A stretch of 64,000 nucleotides of DNA from Panulirus ornatus. Taxonomy: Eukaryota > Arthropoda > Malacostraca > Decapoda > Palinuridae. Shown here piece by piece: positions 12,360 through 24,400 of the stretch. Below the pieces are notes generated by a model. The model did not search any database. It was not told the origin of the DNA and was given only the letters and a program-made list of their open reading frames with translations. The position numbers and the translations under genes were made by a program. The stretch is from NCBI RefSeq assembly GCF_036320965.1, contig NC_092230.1:44112735-44176734 (forward strand). Direction: 5' to 3'. Every line of letters starts with the position of its first letter. Position 1 is the first letter of the stretch.

Positions 12360-15300
12360 CGTAGAAAGCGACTAGAGGGGACGGGAGCGGGGGGCCGGAA
12401 ATCCTCCCCTCCTTGTATTAACTTTCTAAAATGGGAAACAGAAGAAGGAGTCACGCGGGGAGTGATCATCCTCCTCGAAGGCTCAGAGTGGGGTGCCTAA
12501 ATGTGTGTGGATGTAACCAAGATGTGAAAAAAGGAGAGATAGGTAGTATGTTTGAGGAAAGGAACCTGGATGTTTTGGCTCTGAGTGAAACGAAGCTCAA
12601 GGGTAAAGGGGAAGAGTGGTTTGGAAATGTCTGGGGAGTGAAGTCAGGGGTTAGTGAGAGGACAAGAGCAAGGGAAGGAGTAGCAATACTCCTTAAACAG
12701 GAGTTGTGGGAGTATGTGATAGAATGTAAGAAAGTAAATTCTCGATTAATATGGGTAAAATTGAAAGTTGATGGAGAGAGGTGGGTGATTATTGGTGCAT
12801 ATGCACCTGGGCATGAGAAGAAAGATCATGAGAGGCAAGTGTTTTGGGAGCAGCTGAATGAGTGTATTAGCGGTTTTGATGCACGAGACCGGGTTATAGT
12901 GATGGGTGATTTGAATGCAAAGGTGAGTAATGTGGCAGTTGAGGGAATAATTGGTATGCATGGGGTGTTCAGTGTTGTAAATGGAAATGGTGAAGAGCTT
13001 GTAGATTTATGTGCTGAAAAAGGACTGATGATTGGGAATACCTGGTTTAAAAAGCGAGATATACATAAGTATACTTATGTAAGTAGGAGAGATGGCCAGA
13101 GAGCGTTATTGGATTACGTGTTAATTGACAGGCATGCGAAAGAGAGACTTTTGGATGTTAATGTGCTGAGAGGTGCAACTGGAGGGTTGTCTGATCATTA
13201 TCTTGTGGAGGCTAAGGTGAAGATTAGTATGGGTTTTCAGAAAAGAGGAGTGAATGTTGGGGTGAAGAAGGTGGTGAGAATAAGTGAGCTTGGGAAGGAG
13301 ACCTGTGTGGGGAAGTACCAGGAGAGACTGTGTACAGAATGGAAAAAGGTGAGAACAATGGAAGTAAGGGGAGTGGGGGAGGAATGGGATGTATTTAGGG
13401 AATCAGTGATGGATTGCGCAAAAGATGCTTGTGGCATGAGAAGAGTGGGAGGTGGGCTGTTTAGAAAGGGTAGTGAGTGGTGGGATGAAGAAGTAAGAGT
13501 ATTAGTGAAAGAGAAGAGAGAGGCATTTGGACGATTTTTGCAGGGAAAAAATGCAATTGAGTGGGAGAAGTATAAAAGAAAGAGACAGGAGGTCAAGAGA
13601 AAGGTGCAAGAGGTGAAAAAAAGGGCAAATGAGAGTTGGGGTGAGAGACTATCAGTAAATTTTAGGGAGAATAAAAAGATGTTCTGGAAGGAGGTAAATA
13701 GGGTGCGTAAGACAAGGGAGCAAATGGGAACTTCAGTGAAGGGCGTAAATGGGGAGGTGATAACAAGTAGTGGTGATGTGAGAAGGAGATGGAATGAGTA
13801 TTTTGAAGGTTTGTTGAATGTGTCTGATGACAGAGTGGCAGATATAGGGTGTTTTGGTCGAGGTGGTGTGCAAAGTGAGAGGGTTAGGGAAAATGATTTG
13901 GTAAACAGAGAAGAGGTAGTAAAAGCTTTGCGGAAGATGAAAGCCGGCAAGGCAGCAGGTTTGGATGGTATTGCAGTGGAATTTATTAAAAAAGGGGGTG
14001 ACTGTATTGTTGACTGGTTGGTAAGGTTATTTAATGTATGTATGACTCATGGTGAGGTGCCTGAGGATTGGCGGAATGCGTGCATAGTGCCATTGTACAA
14101 AGGCAAAGGGGATAAGAGTGAGTGCTCAAATTACAGAGGTATAAGTTTGTTGAGTATTCCTGGTAAATTATATGGGAGGGTATTGATTGAGAGGGTGAAG
14201 GCATGTACAGAGCATCAGATTGGGGAAGAGCAGTGCGGTTTCAGAAGTGGTAGAGGATGTGTGGATCAGGTGTTTGCTTTGAAGAATGTATGTGAGAAAT
14301 ACTTAGAAAAGCAAATGGATTTGTATGTAGCATTTATGGATCTGGAGAAGGCATATGATAGAGTTGATAGAGATGCTCTGTGGAAGGTATTAAGAATATA
14401 TGGTGTGGGAGGCAAGTTGTTAGAAGCAGTGAAAAGTTTTTATCGAGGATGTAAGGCATGTGTACGTGTAGGAAGAGAGGAAAGTGATTGGTTCTCAGTG
14501 AATGTAGGTTTGCGGCAGGGGTGTGTGATGTCTCCATGGTTGTTTAATTTGTTTATGGATGGGGTTGTTAGGGAGGTGAATGCAAGAGTCCTGGAAAGAG
14601 GGGCAAGTATGAAGTCTGTTGGGGATGAGAGAGCCTGGGAAGTGAGTCAGTTGTTGTTCGCTGATGATACAGCGCTGGTGGCTGATTCATGTGAGAAACT
14701 GCAGAAGCTGGTGACTGAGTTTGGTAAAGTGTGTGGAAGAAGAAAGTTAAGAGTAAATGTGAATAAGAGCAAGGTTATTAGGTACAGTAGGGTTGAGGGT
14801 CAAGTCAATTGGGAGGTAAGTTTGAATGGAGAAAAACTGGAGGAAGTGAAGTGTTTTAGATATCTGGGAGTGGATCTGTCAGCGGATGGAACCATGGAAG
14901 CGGAAGTGGATCATAGGGTGGGGGAGGGGGCGAAAATTTTGGGAGCCTTGAAAAATGTGTGGAAGTCGAGAACATTATCTCGGAAAGCAAAAATGGGTAT
15001 GTTTGAAGGAATAGTGGTTCCAACAATGTTGTATGGTTGCGAGGCGTGGGCTATGGATAGAGTTGTGCGCAGGAGGATGGATGTGCTGGAAATGAGATGT
15101 TTGAGGACAATGTGTGGTGTGAGGTGGTTTGATCGAGTAAGTAACGTAAGGGTAAGAGAGATGTGTGGAAATAAAAAGAGCGTGGTTGAGAGAGCAGAAG
15201 AGGGTGTTTTGAAATGGTTTGGGCACATGGAGAGAATGAGTGAGGAAAGATTGACCAAGAGGATATATGTGTCGGAGGTGGAGGGAACGAGGAGAAGAGG

Positions 15301-15612
15301 GAGACCAAATTGGAGGTGGAAAGATGGAGTGAAAAAGATTTTGTGTGATCGGGGCCTGAACATGCAGGAGGGTGTAAGGAGGGCAAGGAATAGAGTGAAT
15401 TGGAGCGATGTGGTATACAGGGGTTGACGTGCTGTCAGTGGAGTGAATCAAGGCGTGTGAGGCGTCTGGGGTGGACCATGGAAAGCTGTGTAGGTATGTA
15501 TACACGTGTGTGGACATGTGTATGTACATGTGTATGGGGGGGGGGGGGGTTGGGCCATTTCTTTCGTCTGTTTCCTTGCGCTACCTCGCAGACGCGGGAG
15601 ACAGCGACAAAG

Positions 15613-15642
<30 letters not shown>
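12360..15642 (+). mobile_element. Apparently full-length RTE-type non-LTR retrotransposon
   Basis: The element begins cgtagaaagcgactag, has about 70 nt of 5' UTR, one 998-aa ORF, a short 3' UTR with a GT-rich run and 'gctacctcgcagacgcggg', and ends in about 28 A. It is flanked by an 8-bp target duplication aagtttgt (12352-12359 and 15643-15650). A single endonuclease-RT frame and a short 3' end fit the RTE clade; that clade call is from memory. Insertion is into an older copy of the same family, which makes the boundaries unusually clear. Confidence 0.9.
12431..15427 (+). CDS. Endonuclease-reverse transcriptase ORF, intact, 998 aa
   Basis: This is the single polyprotein-like ORF of the retrotransposon, needed for target-primed reverse transcription. 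Residues about 18-268 form an APE-type endonuclease: RVGCLNVCG, LSETKLKG, IGAYAPGH, VMGDLNAKV and GLSDHYLVEAKVKI. Residues about 510-780 are the reverse transcriptase: KAAGLDGIAVEF, VPLYKGKGDKSECSNYRGIS, motif A FMDLEKAYDRVDRDALW, motif B LRQGCVMSPWLFNLF, motif C LLFADDTALVAD and FRYLGVDLSADGT. The C-terminal region has VLKWFGHMERM and RRGRPNWRWKDGVKKI, common in arthropod RTE-like ORFs. No stop or frameshift is present, so this copy may be mobile. The ATG 12431 follows a short G-rich 5' UTR. Antisense open frames across it are compositional. Confidence 0.93.
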   Translation: MGNRRRSHAGSDHPPRRLRVGCLNVCGCNQDVKKGEIGSMFEERNLDVLALSETKLKGKGEEWFGNVWGVKSGVSERTRAREGVAILLKQELWEYVIECKKVNSRLIWVKLKVDGERWVIIGAYAPGHEKKDHERQVFWEQLNECISGFDARDRVIVMGDLNAKVSNVAVEGIIGMHGVFSVVNGNGEELVDLCAEKGLMIGNTWFKKRDIHKYTYVSRRDGQRALLDYVLIDRHAKERLLDVNVLRGATGGLSDHYLVEAKVKISMGFQKRGVNVGVKKVVRISELGKETCVGKYQERLCTEWKKVRTMEVRGVGEEWDVFRESVMDCAKDACGMRRVGGGLFRKGSEWWDEEVRVLVKEKREAFGRFLQGKNAIEWEKYKRKRQEVKRKVQEVKKRANESWGERLSVNFRENKKMFWKEVNRVRKTREQMGTSVKGVNGEVITSSGDVRRRWNEYFEGLLNVSDDRVADIGCFGRGGVQSERVRENDLVNREEVVKALRKMKAGKAAGLDGIAVEFIKKGGDCIVDWLVRLFNVCMTHGEVPEDWRNACIVPLYKGKGDKSECSNYRGISLLSIPGKLYGRVLIERVKACTEHQIGEEQCGFRSGRGCVDQVFALKNVCEKYLEKQMDLYVAFMDLEKAYDRVDRDALWKVLRIYGVGGKLLEAVKSFYRGCKACVRVGREESDWFSVNVGLRQGCVMSPWLFNLFMDGVVREVNARVLERGASMKSVGDERAWEVSQLLFADDTALVADSCEKLQKLVTEFGKVCGRRKLRVNVNKSKVIRYSRVEGQVNWEVSLNGEKLEEVKCFRYLGVDLSADGTMEAEVDHRVGEGAKILGALKNVWKSRTLSRKAKMGMFEGIVVPTMLYGCEAWAMDRVVRRRMDVLEMRCLRTMCGVRWFDRVSNVRVREMCGNKKSVVERAEEGVLKWFGHMERMSEERLTKRIYVSEVEGTRRRGRPNWRWKDGVKKILCDRGLNMQEGVRRARNRVNWSDVVYRG

Positions 15643-15648
<6 letters not shown>

Positions 15649-17385
15649 GTTGAGTATTCCTGGTAAATTATATGGGAGGGTATTGATTGAGAGGGTGAAG
15701 GCATGTACAGAGCATCAGATTGGGGAAGAGCAGTGTGGTTTCAGAAGTGGTAGAGGATGTGTGGATCAGGTGTTTGCTTTGAAGAATGTATGTGAGAAAT
15801 ACTTAGAAAAGCAAATGGATTTGTATGTAGCATGTATGGATCTGGAGAAGGCATATGATAGAGTTGATAGGGATGCTCTGTGGAAGGTACTAAGAATATA
15901 TGGTGTGGGAGGCAAGTTTTTAGAAGCAGTGAAAAGTTTTTATCGAGGATGTAAGACATGTGTATGTGTAGGAAGAGAGGAAAGTGATTGGTTCTCAGTG
16001 AATGTAGGTTTGTGGCAGGGGTGTGTGATGTCTCCATGGTTGTTTAATTTGTTTATGGATGGGGTTGTTACGGAGGTGAATGCAAGAGTTTTGGGAAGAG
16101 GGGCAAGTATGAAGTCTGTTGGGGATGAGAGAGCTTAGGAAGTGAGTCTGTTGTTGTTCGCTGATGATACAGCGCTGGTGGCTGATTCATGTGAGAAACT
16201 GCAGAAGCTGGTGACTGAGTTTGGTAAAGTGTGTGAAAGAAGAAAGTTAAGAGTAAATGTGAATAAGAGCAAGGTTATTAGGTACAGTAGGGTTGAGGGT
16301 CAAGTCAATTGGGAGGTAAGTTTGAATGGAGAAAAACTGGAGGAAGTAAAGTGTTTTAGATATCTGGGAGTGGATCTGTCAGCGGATGGAACCATGGAAG
16401 CGGAAGTGAATCATAGGGTGGGGGAGGGGGCGAAAATCCTGGGAGCCTTGAAGAATGTGTGGAAGTCGAGAACATTATCTCGGAAAGCAAAAATGGGTAT
16501 GTTTGAAGGAATAGTGGTTCCAACAATGTTGTATGGTTGCGAGGCGTAGACTATGGATAGAGTTGTGCGCAGGAGGGTGGATGTGCTGGAAATGAGATGT
16601 TTGAGGACAATATGTGGTGTGAGGTGGTTTGATCGAGTAAGTAATGTAAGGGTAAGAGATATGTGTGGAAATAAAAAGAGCGTGGTTGAGAGAGCAGAAG
16701 AGGGCGTTTTGAAATTGTTGGGCACATGGAGAGAATGAGTGAGGAAAGATTGACCAAGAGGATATGTGTTGAAGGTGGAGGGAACGAGGAGAAGTGGGAG
16801 ACCAAATTGGAGGTGGAAAGATGGAGTGAAAAAGATTTTGAGTGATCAGGGCCTGAACATGCAGGAGGGTGAATGGCGGGCAAGGAATAGAGTGAATTGG
16901 ATCGATGTGGTATACCGGGGTCGACGTGCTGTCAATGGATTGAATCAGGTCATGTGAAGCGTCTAGGGTAAACCATGGAAAGTTCTGTGGGGCCTGGATG
17001 TGGAAAGGGAGCTGTGGTTTCGGGTATTATTGCGTGACAGCTAGAGACTGAGTGTGAACGAATAGGGCCTTTGTTGTCTTTTCCTAGCGCTACCTCACAC
17101 ACATGAGGGGGGAGGGGGATGTTATTCCATGTGTAGTGAGGTGGCGATGGGAATGAATAAAGGCAGGCAGTGTGAATTGTGTGCATGTGTATATATGTTC
17201 GTGTCTGTGTGTATATATATGTGTACATTGAGATGTATGGGTATGTATATTTGCGTGTGTGGACGTGTATGCATATACATGTGCATGGGGGTGGGTTGGG
17301 CCATTTCTTTCGTCTGTTTCCTTGCACTACCTCGCAAACGCGGGAGACAGTGACAAGCAAAATAATAATAATAATAAATAATATA
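15643..17385 (+). pseudogene. Older RTE copy, 3' part (dead)
   Basis: It continues the split stub at 12309-12359. By eye it is about 97% identical to 14,143 onward of the intact element at a constant +1500 offset. It carries in-frame TAG stops (TGG to TAG) at about 16,136 and 16,547, a frameshift near 16,717 and LRQGC changed to LWQGC. Its 3' UTR is longer than that of the intact copy (16,980-17,230 has extra sequence) and it ends in an (ATA)n tail near 17,370-17,385. Confidence 0.92.
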
Positions 17386-18459
17386 CCTGTTGTAATGGAA
17401 TTAACATTTGATTTTCAGTGTCTTCCGTATATTCTGTGCCACAACACGATATACTTGATAAGTGGTATAGGGTCCCAGGTGAAAATAACACTGGTGAATG
17501 ATACATTGAATATGTAGTACATCAGCATGTACAGTATCAGTAATGCGAATCTGCGAATCCTTATTTTTAACATAATGATGTTCATAATCACACATAGCTT
17601 AGGTAAAATATTGACAAGATAGACAAGCATATACTTGACGTTTTTTGGTTAGGGAGAATGGCTAGGTTGTGTGTATGCTGTGAGGTCAATAGAAGGGTTA
17701 AGTGGGGCATTGTTCAATCACATGATAATATGTAGGGTAGCACTTTTATTTTAAATATTCTAGGAAGAGAAATTTGGATGAAAAGCAAAAAGGATACGGA
17801 TCAAGAAGCTAAAGCATATAAAGAGCAGTACAAATCACAACTTTTAAGAGAGGGGTCAAGAAGGATACAGATCAAGTAACTAAAGAACTGAAGTGTAGTA
17901 CAAAATATAACTTCAAGAAAAGATAAACAATAACCTAAGAGATGTCGAAGAAACAATACAAAATGTGGCAGAGATAATGCAGAAGGATGGATTTATAGAG
18001 ATTGCCAAAGAAGTGGAAAGAATGAACTGTGGAAAGAGAGGAACAGTATAGTGAAACAGAGATCTATGGAATTCTGTTAAGAAAAAATGAATGGAAAAGG
18101 AAACTAATTTAAAAACAAATGGAGTTAGAATATAAATATTTCCATAAACTGATTATCATTTAATGAAAACCTGTTACTGATATCCTAAAATTCTTGTTGT
18201 AGCTGTCAGCTGACAGCCTCTTTGAAATTCCAGGTCATTACAGTATTAATTAACTTAGCTCCTCACTTTGAATTCATATGCCAGAATACTGTCTTCAAGG
18301 TATCCACTGTCATTAATATTAATGTCTCAGTAAGTCTGATAATTATGAGATAATCAATGATGCAATAAATGGTTTTCCACTTCTTTAATAATCTTTTACA
18401 TCATGAAAAGGTCGACAATACAAAATCTTGAGCAAATACTGAATTACAAAAGAAATCAA
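17386..18459. other. Region downstream of RABL3, nothing recognised
   Basis: AT-rich sequence between the retrotransposon nest and the 3' end of RABL3. No frame or repeat I can name. Confidence 0.4.
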
Positions 18460-18465
18460 TTTATT
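18460..18465 (-). terminator. Possible RABL3 polyadenylation signal
   Basis: AATAAA on the minus strand 8 nt beyond the RABL3 stop. The very short 3' UTR makes a more distal signal equally plausible. Confidence 0.35.
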
Positions 18466-18473
18466 CCTACCAT

Positions 18474-21400
18474 CTATCCAGTAGAAATATACAAAGATGT
18501 GTATTTGCTTCTTCTGTACATTGCATTATCCCTTTCAGGATATGAAAAGCCACCATCTGCCCTTGAGGTTGTGGTCTGTTGCCGTTCAATTACTTTATCA
18601 AAGAAACGAGAGAGTTTGACGGCATTACTGGAACCTGGTGCTAAAAAGCGTTGGTCTTGTGTGTTCTGTAACAAAAATATAACACAACTGATAATAATGA
18701 TGCAGGACTTTTAACATATAAAAATGAATGAAGCTGAAACATATTATATTTCTGGACAAATCACACTAAAGAAGGAAGTATAAATGCAAAGAAATATTTC
18801 TGTCTATTTAGACCACAGTAACTAGCAGATTAAAAGGGATAATAAAAATCATCATACTTACTACACTAATTTCATCAGCACCACATTCATCAGCAATTGA
18901 GGAGCTACGCACTCTTCCAGAAGTACGAAATTCAGCAATCTGGTCCTGCTTTGTCCCCACAACAAATACAGGCAGCTGTTGAAATACAAAAAAACTTGAT
19001 GTGCTACTATGAAAGAGCAGAAAAGTTATGAAAAATACCCTGAACAAGTGGGTTCTGTGCTTTGTCAGTCAAAGATTTTCCAAGAAATATTTCCTAAACG
19101 AAACAGCATATTTTTTCTTAGTCCTTTTTCCTAATAAACAACAGTGAATAAAATAAAACATTACATGCACATACTTTTAATGAAGAACACCTATGAGGAG
19201 TATTTCCATGCATTTTCATTTCCCCTATGGTCATGTAGCTCTAATCTTACTCACCTTACCCAAATATACCCTTACTGAAAGGCTCTCCAAAGTGGGTTTT
19301 TTTTTTGCATATGTCCACATGTCATACCACCTCAGCACACCATCTGTTACTTCAACAATTATTCTATTCATAATACCATGTTTCCCTTGGAATTCTTCAT
19401 TCCTCTTTATAGTGACACTCAGAAATCCATATCTGCTTCTTGGAGAACAACTTCATACTATAGATACTTGCGTTCCAGTGGACATTTCACTTACTTACTT
19501 ACGAGGGAAACAGTGATTAGATATAATAATAATATATATGTATATATAATATTATTTTCATTATTAATATACATAATTGCTGTTTCCTGCATCAGCGAAG
19601 TAGCGCCAGGAAACAGACGAAGAATATCCCATCCACTCATATACACATATATATACATAAATGCCCACATATGCACATATACATATCAACATATACATAC
19701 ATATTATACAGACATTACATACATACCCATGCACATATTCATACTTGCTTGCCTTCATCCACTTCTGTCACTACCCTGCCCCACAGGAAACAGCATCGCT
19801 ACACCCCACTTCAGTGAGGTAGGGCCAGGAAAACAAACAAAAAGTCCACATTCATTCACACTTAGTCTCTAGCTGTTATGTGTAATACACCAAAACCACA
19901 GCTCCCTATCCCCATCCAGGCCCCACAAATCTTTCCATGGTTTACCCCAGATGCTTCACATGCCCTCGTTCAGTCCATTGACAGCACGTCAACCCCAATA
20001 TACCACATCGTTCCAATTCACTCTATGAGGTTTTGCAAAATGCCATCAGCTGGTTGTGTGAGCCTGATGGGATCTGATAGGTCTAGACCCATTGCTCACC
20101 AACATGAGATGAAGGGTATTTGATTACATAGTATTCGAAGTCATTTCCCTAATAGGGGTAATCATTGCCTAGCAGTAGTGCTCCTGCCTGACACACAGGG
20201 GTCATGGGTTCCAGCCTGGCAGTTGGAGGTTTGTATGTTCTATAGAAGTGCACATTCAAATGCACTATTCATATTCATATACCTCCATGTTGTACATTTA
20301 GATTCTGTAAAATGCTATCTGCTGGTTGTGTGAGCCTGATGGGATTTGACCGGCCTAGACCCTGTAGCTCAACAATGTGAGACAAAGGGTATTAGACTGA
20401 ATAGCATTCCAACAGTCGTTTCCCTATTAGGGGCGATCATAACCTAGTGGTAGCACTTCCACCTATCATGCAATCTTCTCGCTTCCTCTGATCAAGATTT
20501 AATCACTTCTGCTCTAATGTCTGTTGTATCATGGATAGAATGTACCAGGCCTTGAAGCTCTTCCCTTTCCCTGAATTCCACTCCACTTTTATTTTCATTT
20601 GGTATAATTGTAAAGCTATTCTGTGTAAAGTCCAGCACACCTTCATAAAAAGAAAGTGCGCTGATTTTATATCTACTTATAAATCTACTTGGTCCACAAC
20701 ATAAAGCATCTCCAATAACTTTTGTAATTCAACCTTTCCCTCTCTTCCAACCCAATTAATCTACAGCTAACTTTCCAGCTGATAAAGTCAATCTTTTTAG
20801 TACCATACTTTCCTCTAATTCTTCTTTGGATGACTCAGCATCTAATCCTCCTCACTCATCTCCACCCACTAAAACTCTGCCCTCTCCTATATTTTCCAAG
20901 TATACGGTCATCCAATTACTTTTACCAGCATCAAGTGGGCAGGGTGTACGACCCAGATGGCATACCACCTAAAATCTCAAAGATGTGTGCTTCCAAGTTA
21001 GCTTCAATCTATGTTCACCTATTCCATCTCTCTCAGAACCAAAACTTTTCATGCTTGGAAGCATGCTTTGGTGCTCCCTTCCCTCTGAAAGGAGCCCATT
21101 CAAATCCTTCCAACTATTGCTGCACTGATGTCACCTCTGCCATCTCTAAAGACAATTTGAATTCTTACATTCTAAGACACTTTGAATCCCATTTCCTTCT
21201 TTCTTATGACCAATTTGGCTTTTGCAGTTCATTTTACACTGGTGATCTCTCCTACATGACTCATTTCTGGTCCTCCTTTCTAAGGGACTTTGATGAATCC
21301 TTCTTCATGGCCCTTGACATCTTCAAAGCATTTGACAGGGTGTGGCAAAAGTCTCTGCTTTCTAAACTTCCTTCCACTGGCTTTTCTGTTTCCCTCTGTT

Positions 21401-24400
21401 CCCTAATGCACTGCTTTCTTTCAAGTCATTCCATTGTAGTAACTATCAATGAAGAGACTTTCCCCTTATATTCTATCAAAACTGGTATTCCTCAGGGTTC
21501 TGTACTATTGCTTACCTTCTTTCTTCTCTCCATAAATGATCTCTCTTCAACAACTAACCCTATTCATTCTTCCACTGCCAATTCCACTCTACATACTTCA
21601 ACTCATTTGTCTTTCCCTCCTTACTCTATTATTCATCTCTTTCTTATACTGTACTCATCTCTTTCGGCCTTATGCAATATCTCAGAATGGGAAGAAACCT
21701 GGCTAAATGAAATAGTGTTAAAATTTTTCTAAATATCACTTGTTTTCCCTCTTTTCATTTTCAAAATACCAACAATAACATAAACATGATGAACTTAACC
21801 ATATACTCCACTCCATCCTGAAAACCCTACCTCATATATAATCAACATTACAAAATCTACTACCTACAAGATGGAAGTGTTAAATATGTGCTGTAATTAT
21901 TCATCATGAGAGAAGCTGTTTAATATCTACATGGGGCTTCTTTGCCCCATTATGGAATACTGCTCACATAGGTGGGTGGTTCTTCTTCCACCTCTTTCCT
22001 AGCCAGAATGGAATCAAATGTCTTCCATCTAATCAGTTTTTCAGTCATCATCTCCCAACCATTCCTCCCTATTTGCCATGATGTTGCTACCCTCTCCCTA
22101 TTCTAATACTCTAGTCACTGATCTTGTGAGCTGTCTCCATGTGATCCTGCCACAATGACTTGAACCCATTACTCATATTTGGTTGCTGTTTCCCAGCATT
22201 TCTAGGAGGAGGCCAGCCACACGAGGATTGACCATAATGTTACTTCCTTCTTTTTTAAAACAATGAAGATATGGAACTCTCTTCCTTCTCTCTTCTTCCC
22301 CTTTGCATGTAACGTTTCTACCTTTATGAGGTAGGTCTACAAACACATGAGGAGCTCTGACTAATTTCTTCATTCTTTTTCACACATTATTTTCCTTTCA
22401 ACCACATATTTTGCATATATTGCGTGTGCTATGTCAGCTACTTAGAAAAATAATGTCTTTAAATCCAGTAAAAATTCAAAAGATATAATATTCCATGAAA
22501 TTCTAGTCCAAGGTGAGCAATGCAATACTTACAACCATACTAAGAGCTGACAAGATCATAATAAAGCAACTTAAAAAAGGCAATTCAGCACTAATTTTAA
22601 AACAAATTACCAACAGATCATACATCCCTTCAGAAACACAGCTATTCATATAAAAGGACATGCACAAAAACACACACAAAAGCCTGCACAATATATATAC
22701 AAGGTTGAGATTGGTCCCACATCAAGAAATCCCTCCTGTATGAAGATTTAGATAATAACAAGCAAGTACACTCAAACAAAACTTTGTGGTTCCATTCTTA
22801 AGAGAGACAAATGGAAACAAGCCTCATTTAATAACCATTAACACTGACAAGCAGTGCAAACTACTGAAGCAAATAACAAATACAAGGAAAACAAAGTATT
22901 TTCAAAGGAGGAACTGCTTAACTGAGAGGCAGCTTGAGTTTAGTGGGAAGACAGCATACATATCAACTCTTCCGGACTTGAACAACAGATTATGAGCGAT
23001 ACTAAATGGAAAAAAAATAGACTTTGTATTCTTGAACAGCCAAGAGGTACTTAATCCTGTCCTTAACAGAAAGCTGGTACAAAAACTAGATTTCCTAGCA
23101 AGTTTAAGAGGACTCATTCAATGGACTGAAAATAACATACATAACGGAACATGATATATATCAGAGGTGCTTTGTCAATTTGGGTTAAAGCAAACACTGG
23201 GACTCCATAAGGCCTAACCTTGATGCCATTGCCATTCTTTATCTAAAAACATAACTTGCAGATGAACCTGAACATGTTTGTGAATAATGCTAACTGTAGA
23301 GAAATAAGTGTTTGCATTTAGAATTACATGACAAATTATAAGGGTACCTAGACAGGTTTCAGTATTAGAAAGATCTATTAAAGAAATTCAAGTTAAACAA
23401 CTACTTTGTGATGAGGACATGACACAGAGATATGAATCTATAGAAAGCAAAATACAGCACCTTACTTATGACTGGATCTACCAAGTTGAAACACGACCTA
23501 GCCTGTCACCACACTTCATTTTTCTGCATCTTGATAGTTTATCTATTATTGGTTATATTAAATGCAATACCTGTACTTGGTATAATGTCATTATAATTGA
23601 ATGAAAAAATTACTGCCCTTTTTAGGGAAGTTACAATAAATACTGGTTTAAGAGTTCCGTTGAAAAAACTGATATAAGGGTGACTTCATCATTCAACTAA
23701 ATTGACTGTACTGGATATACATTTATATCTTGAACCATGCAACACCAGAGTCCCTTTTGTGGGGCTCCTTCACTGCTCAGAAAGTATGCCACATCCAATG
23801 TCCAGGACAACAGCTCATGAAGTGCGATGTGTTTGTCTTGGCAGGGTAAGTGCATGGCAGCTGAGATGTTTGGTGTCTTCAGTGTGCAAGTTGCATCTTG
23901 GGCATGAGGGGATCTGTGATATACATTGAATTGATATTCATAATACCGAAGAGATGGGAGTATACTGAATATGGTGCAGAAAGTCTGACTTATGTCTGTT
24001 TGATGAACGTAGTTTCAAATAGTGCATGTCTGGTGAAATGGAGCTTAAGACTGGGTTGTTAAGGGAAGTTGTTTAGTGTTTGCCTTTCTGGAGTAAATGA
24101 GTTTAGTCTAAGTGGTATTTGCTAGGGGTAGTGGGATCTGTGAGCACAGGTAGATAAAGTGTGAGACTGGGGTGAGCTTTTTATGGAGACTGGTGAACAG
24201 TTATGAAAAGGCTTAGATTGGAGGGGTCAATGCAGTTGCACAGAACTGGGTGCCAAGCATAATGAGGTGGAGTGAAAATAAAAGTACTTTCATTTCATTG
24301 TGCAGATATTGAACATTTGTGGTTTCTAAGAAGCCAGTGATTGTTTTCAGTGATCTGTTTTGCGAGGTTTTTTGTTTTGTTATTTGTGCTTTTGAAAAAT

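Noticed and set aside
13237..15704. Long minus-strand ORFs across the RTE element
   Set aside because: The sense strand is purine-rich and stop-poor in complement. No family motifs are seen in these frames.
20830..21732. 300-aa ORF as a host gene
   Set aside because: It has RT motifs in Jockey order with a destroyed FADD box; a dead LINE.
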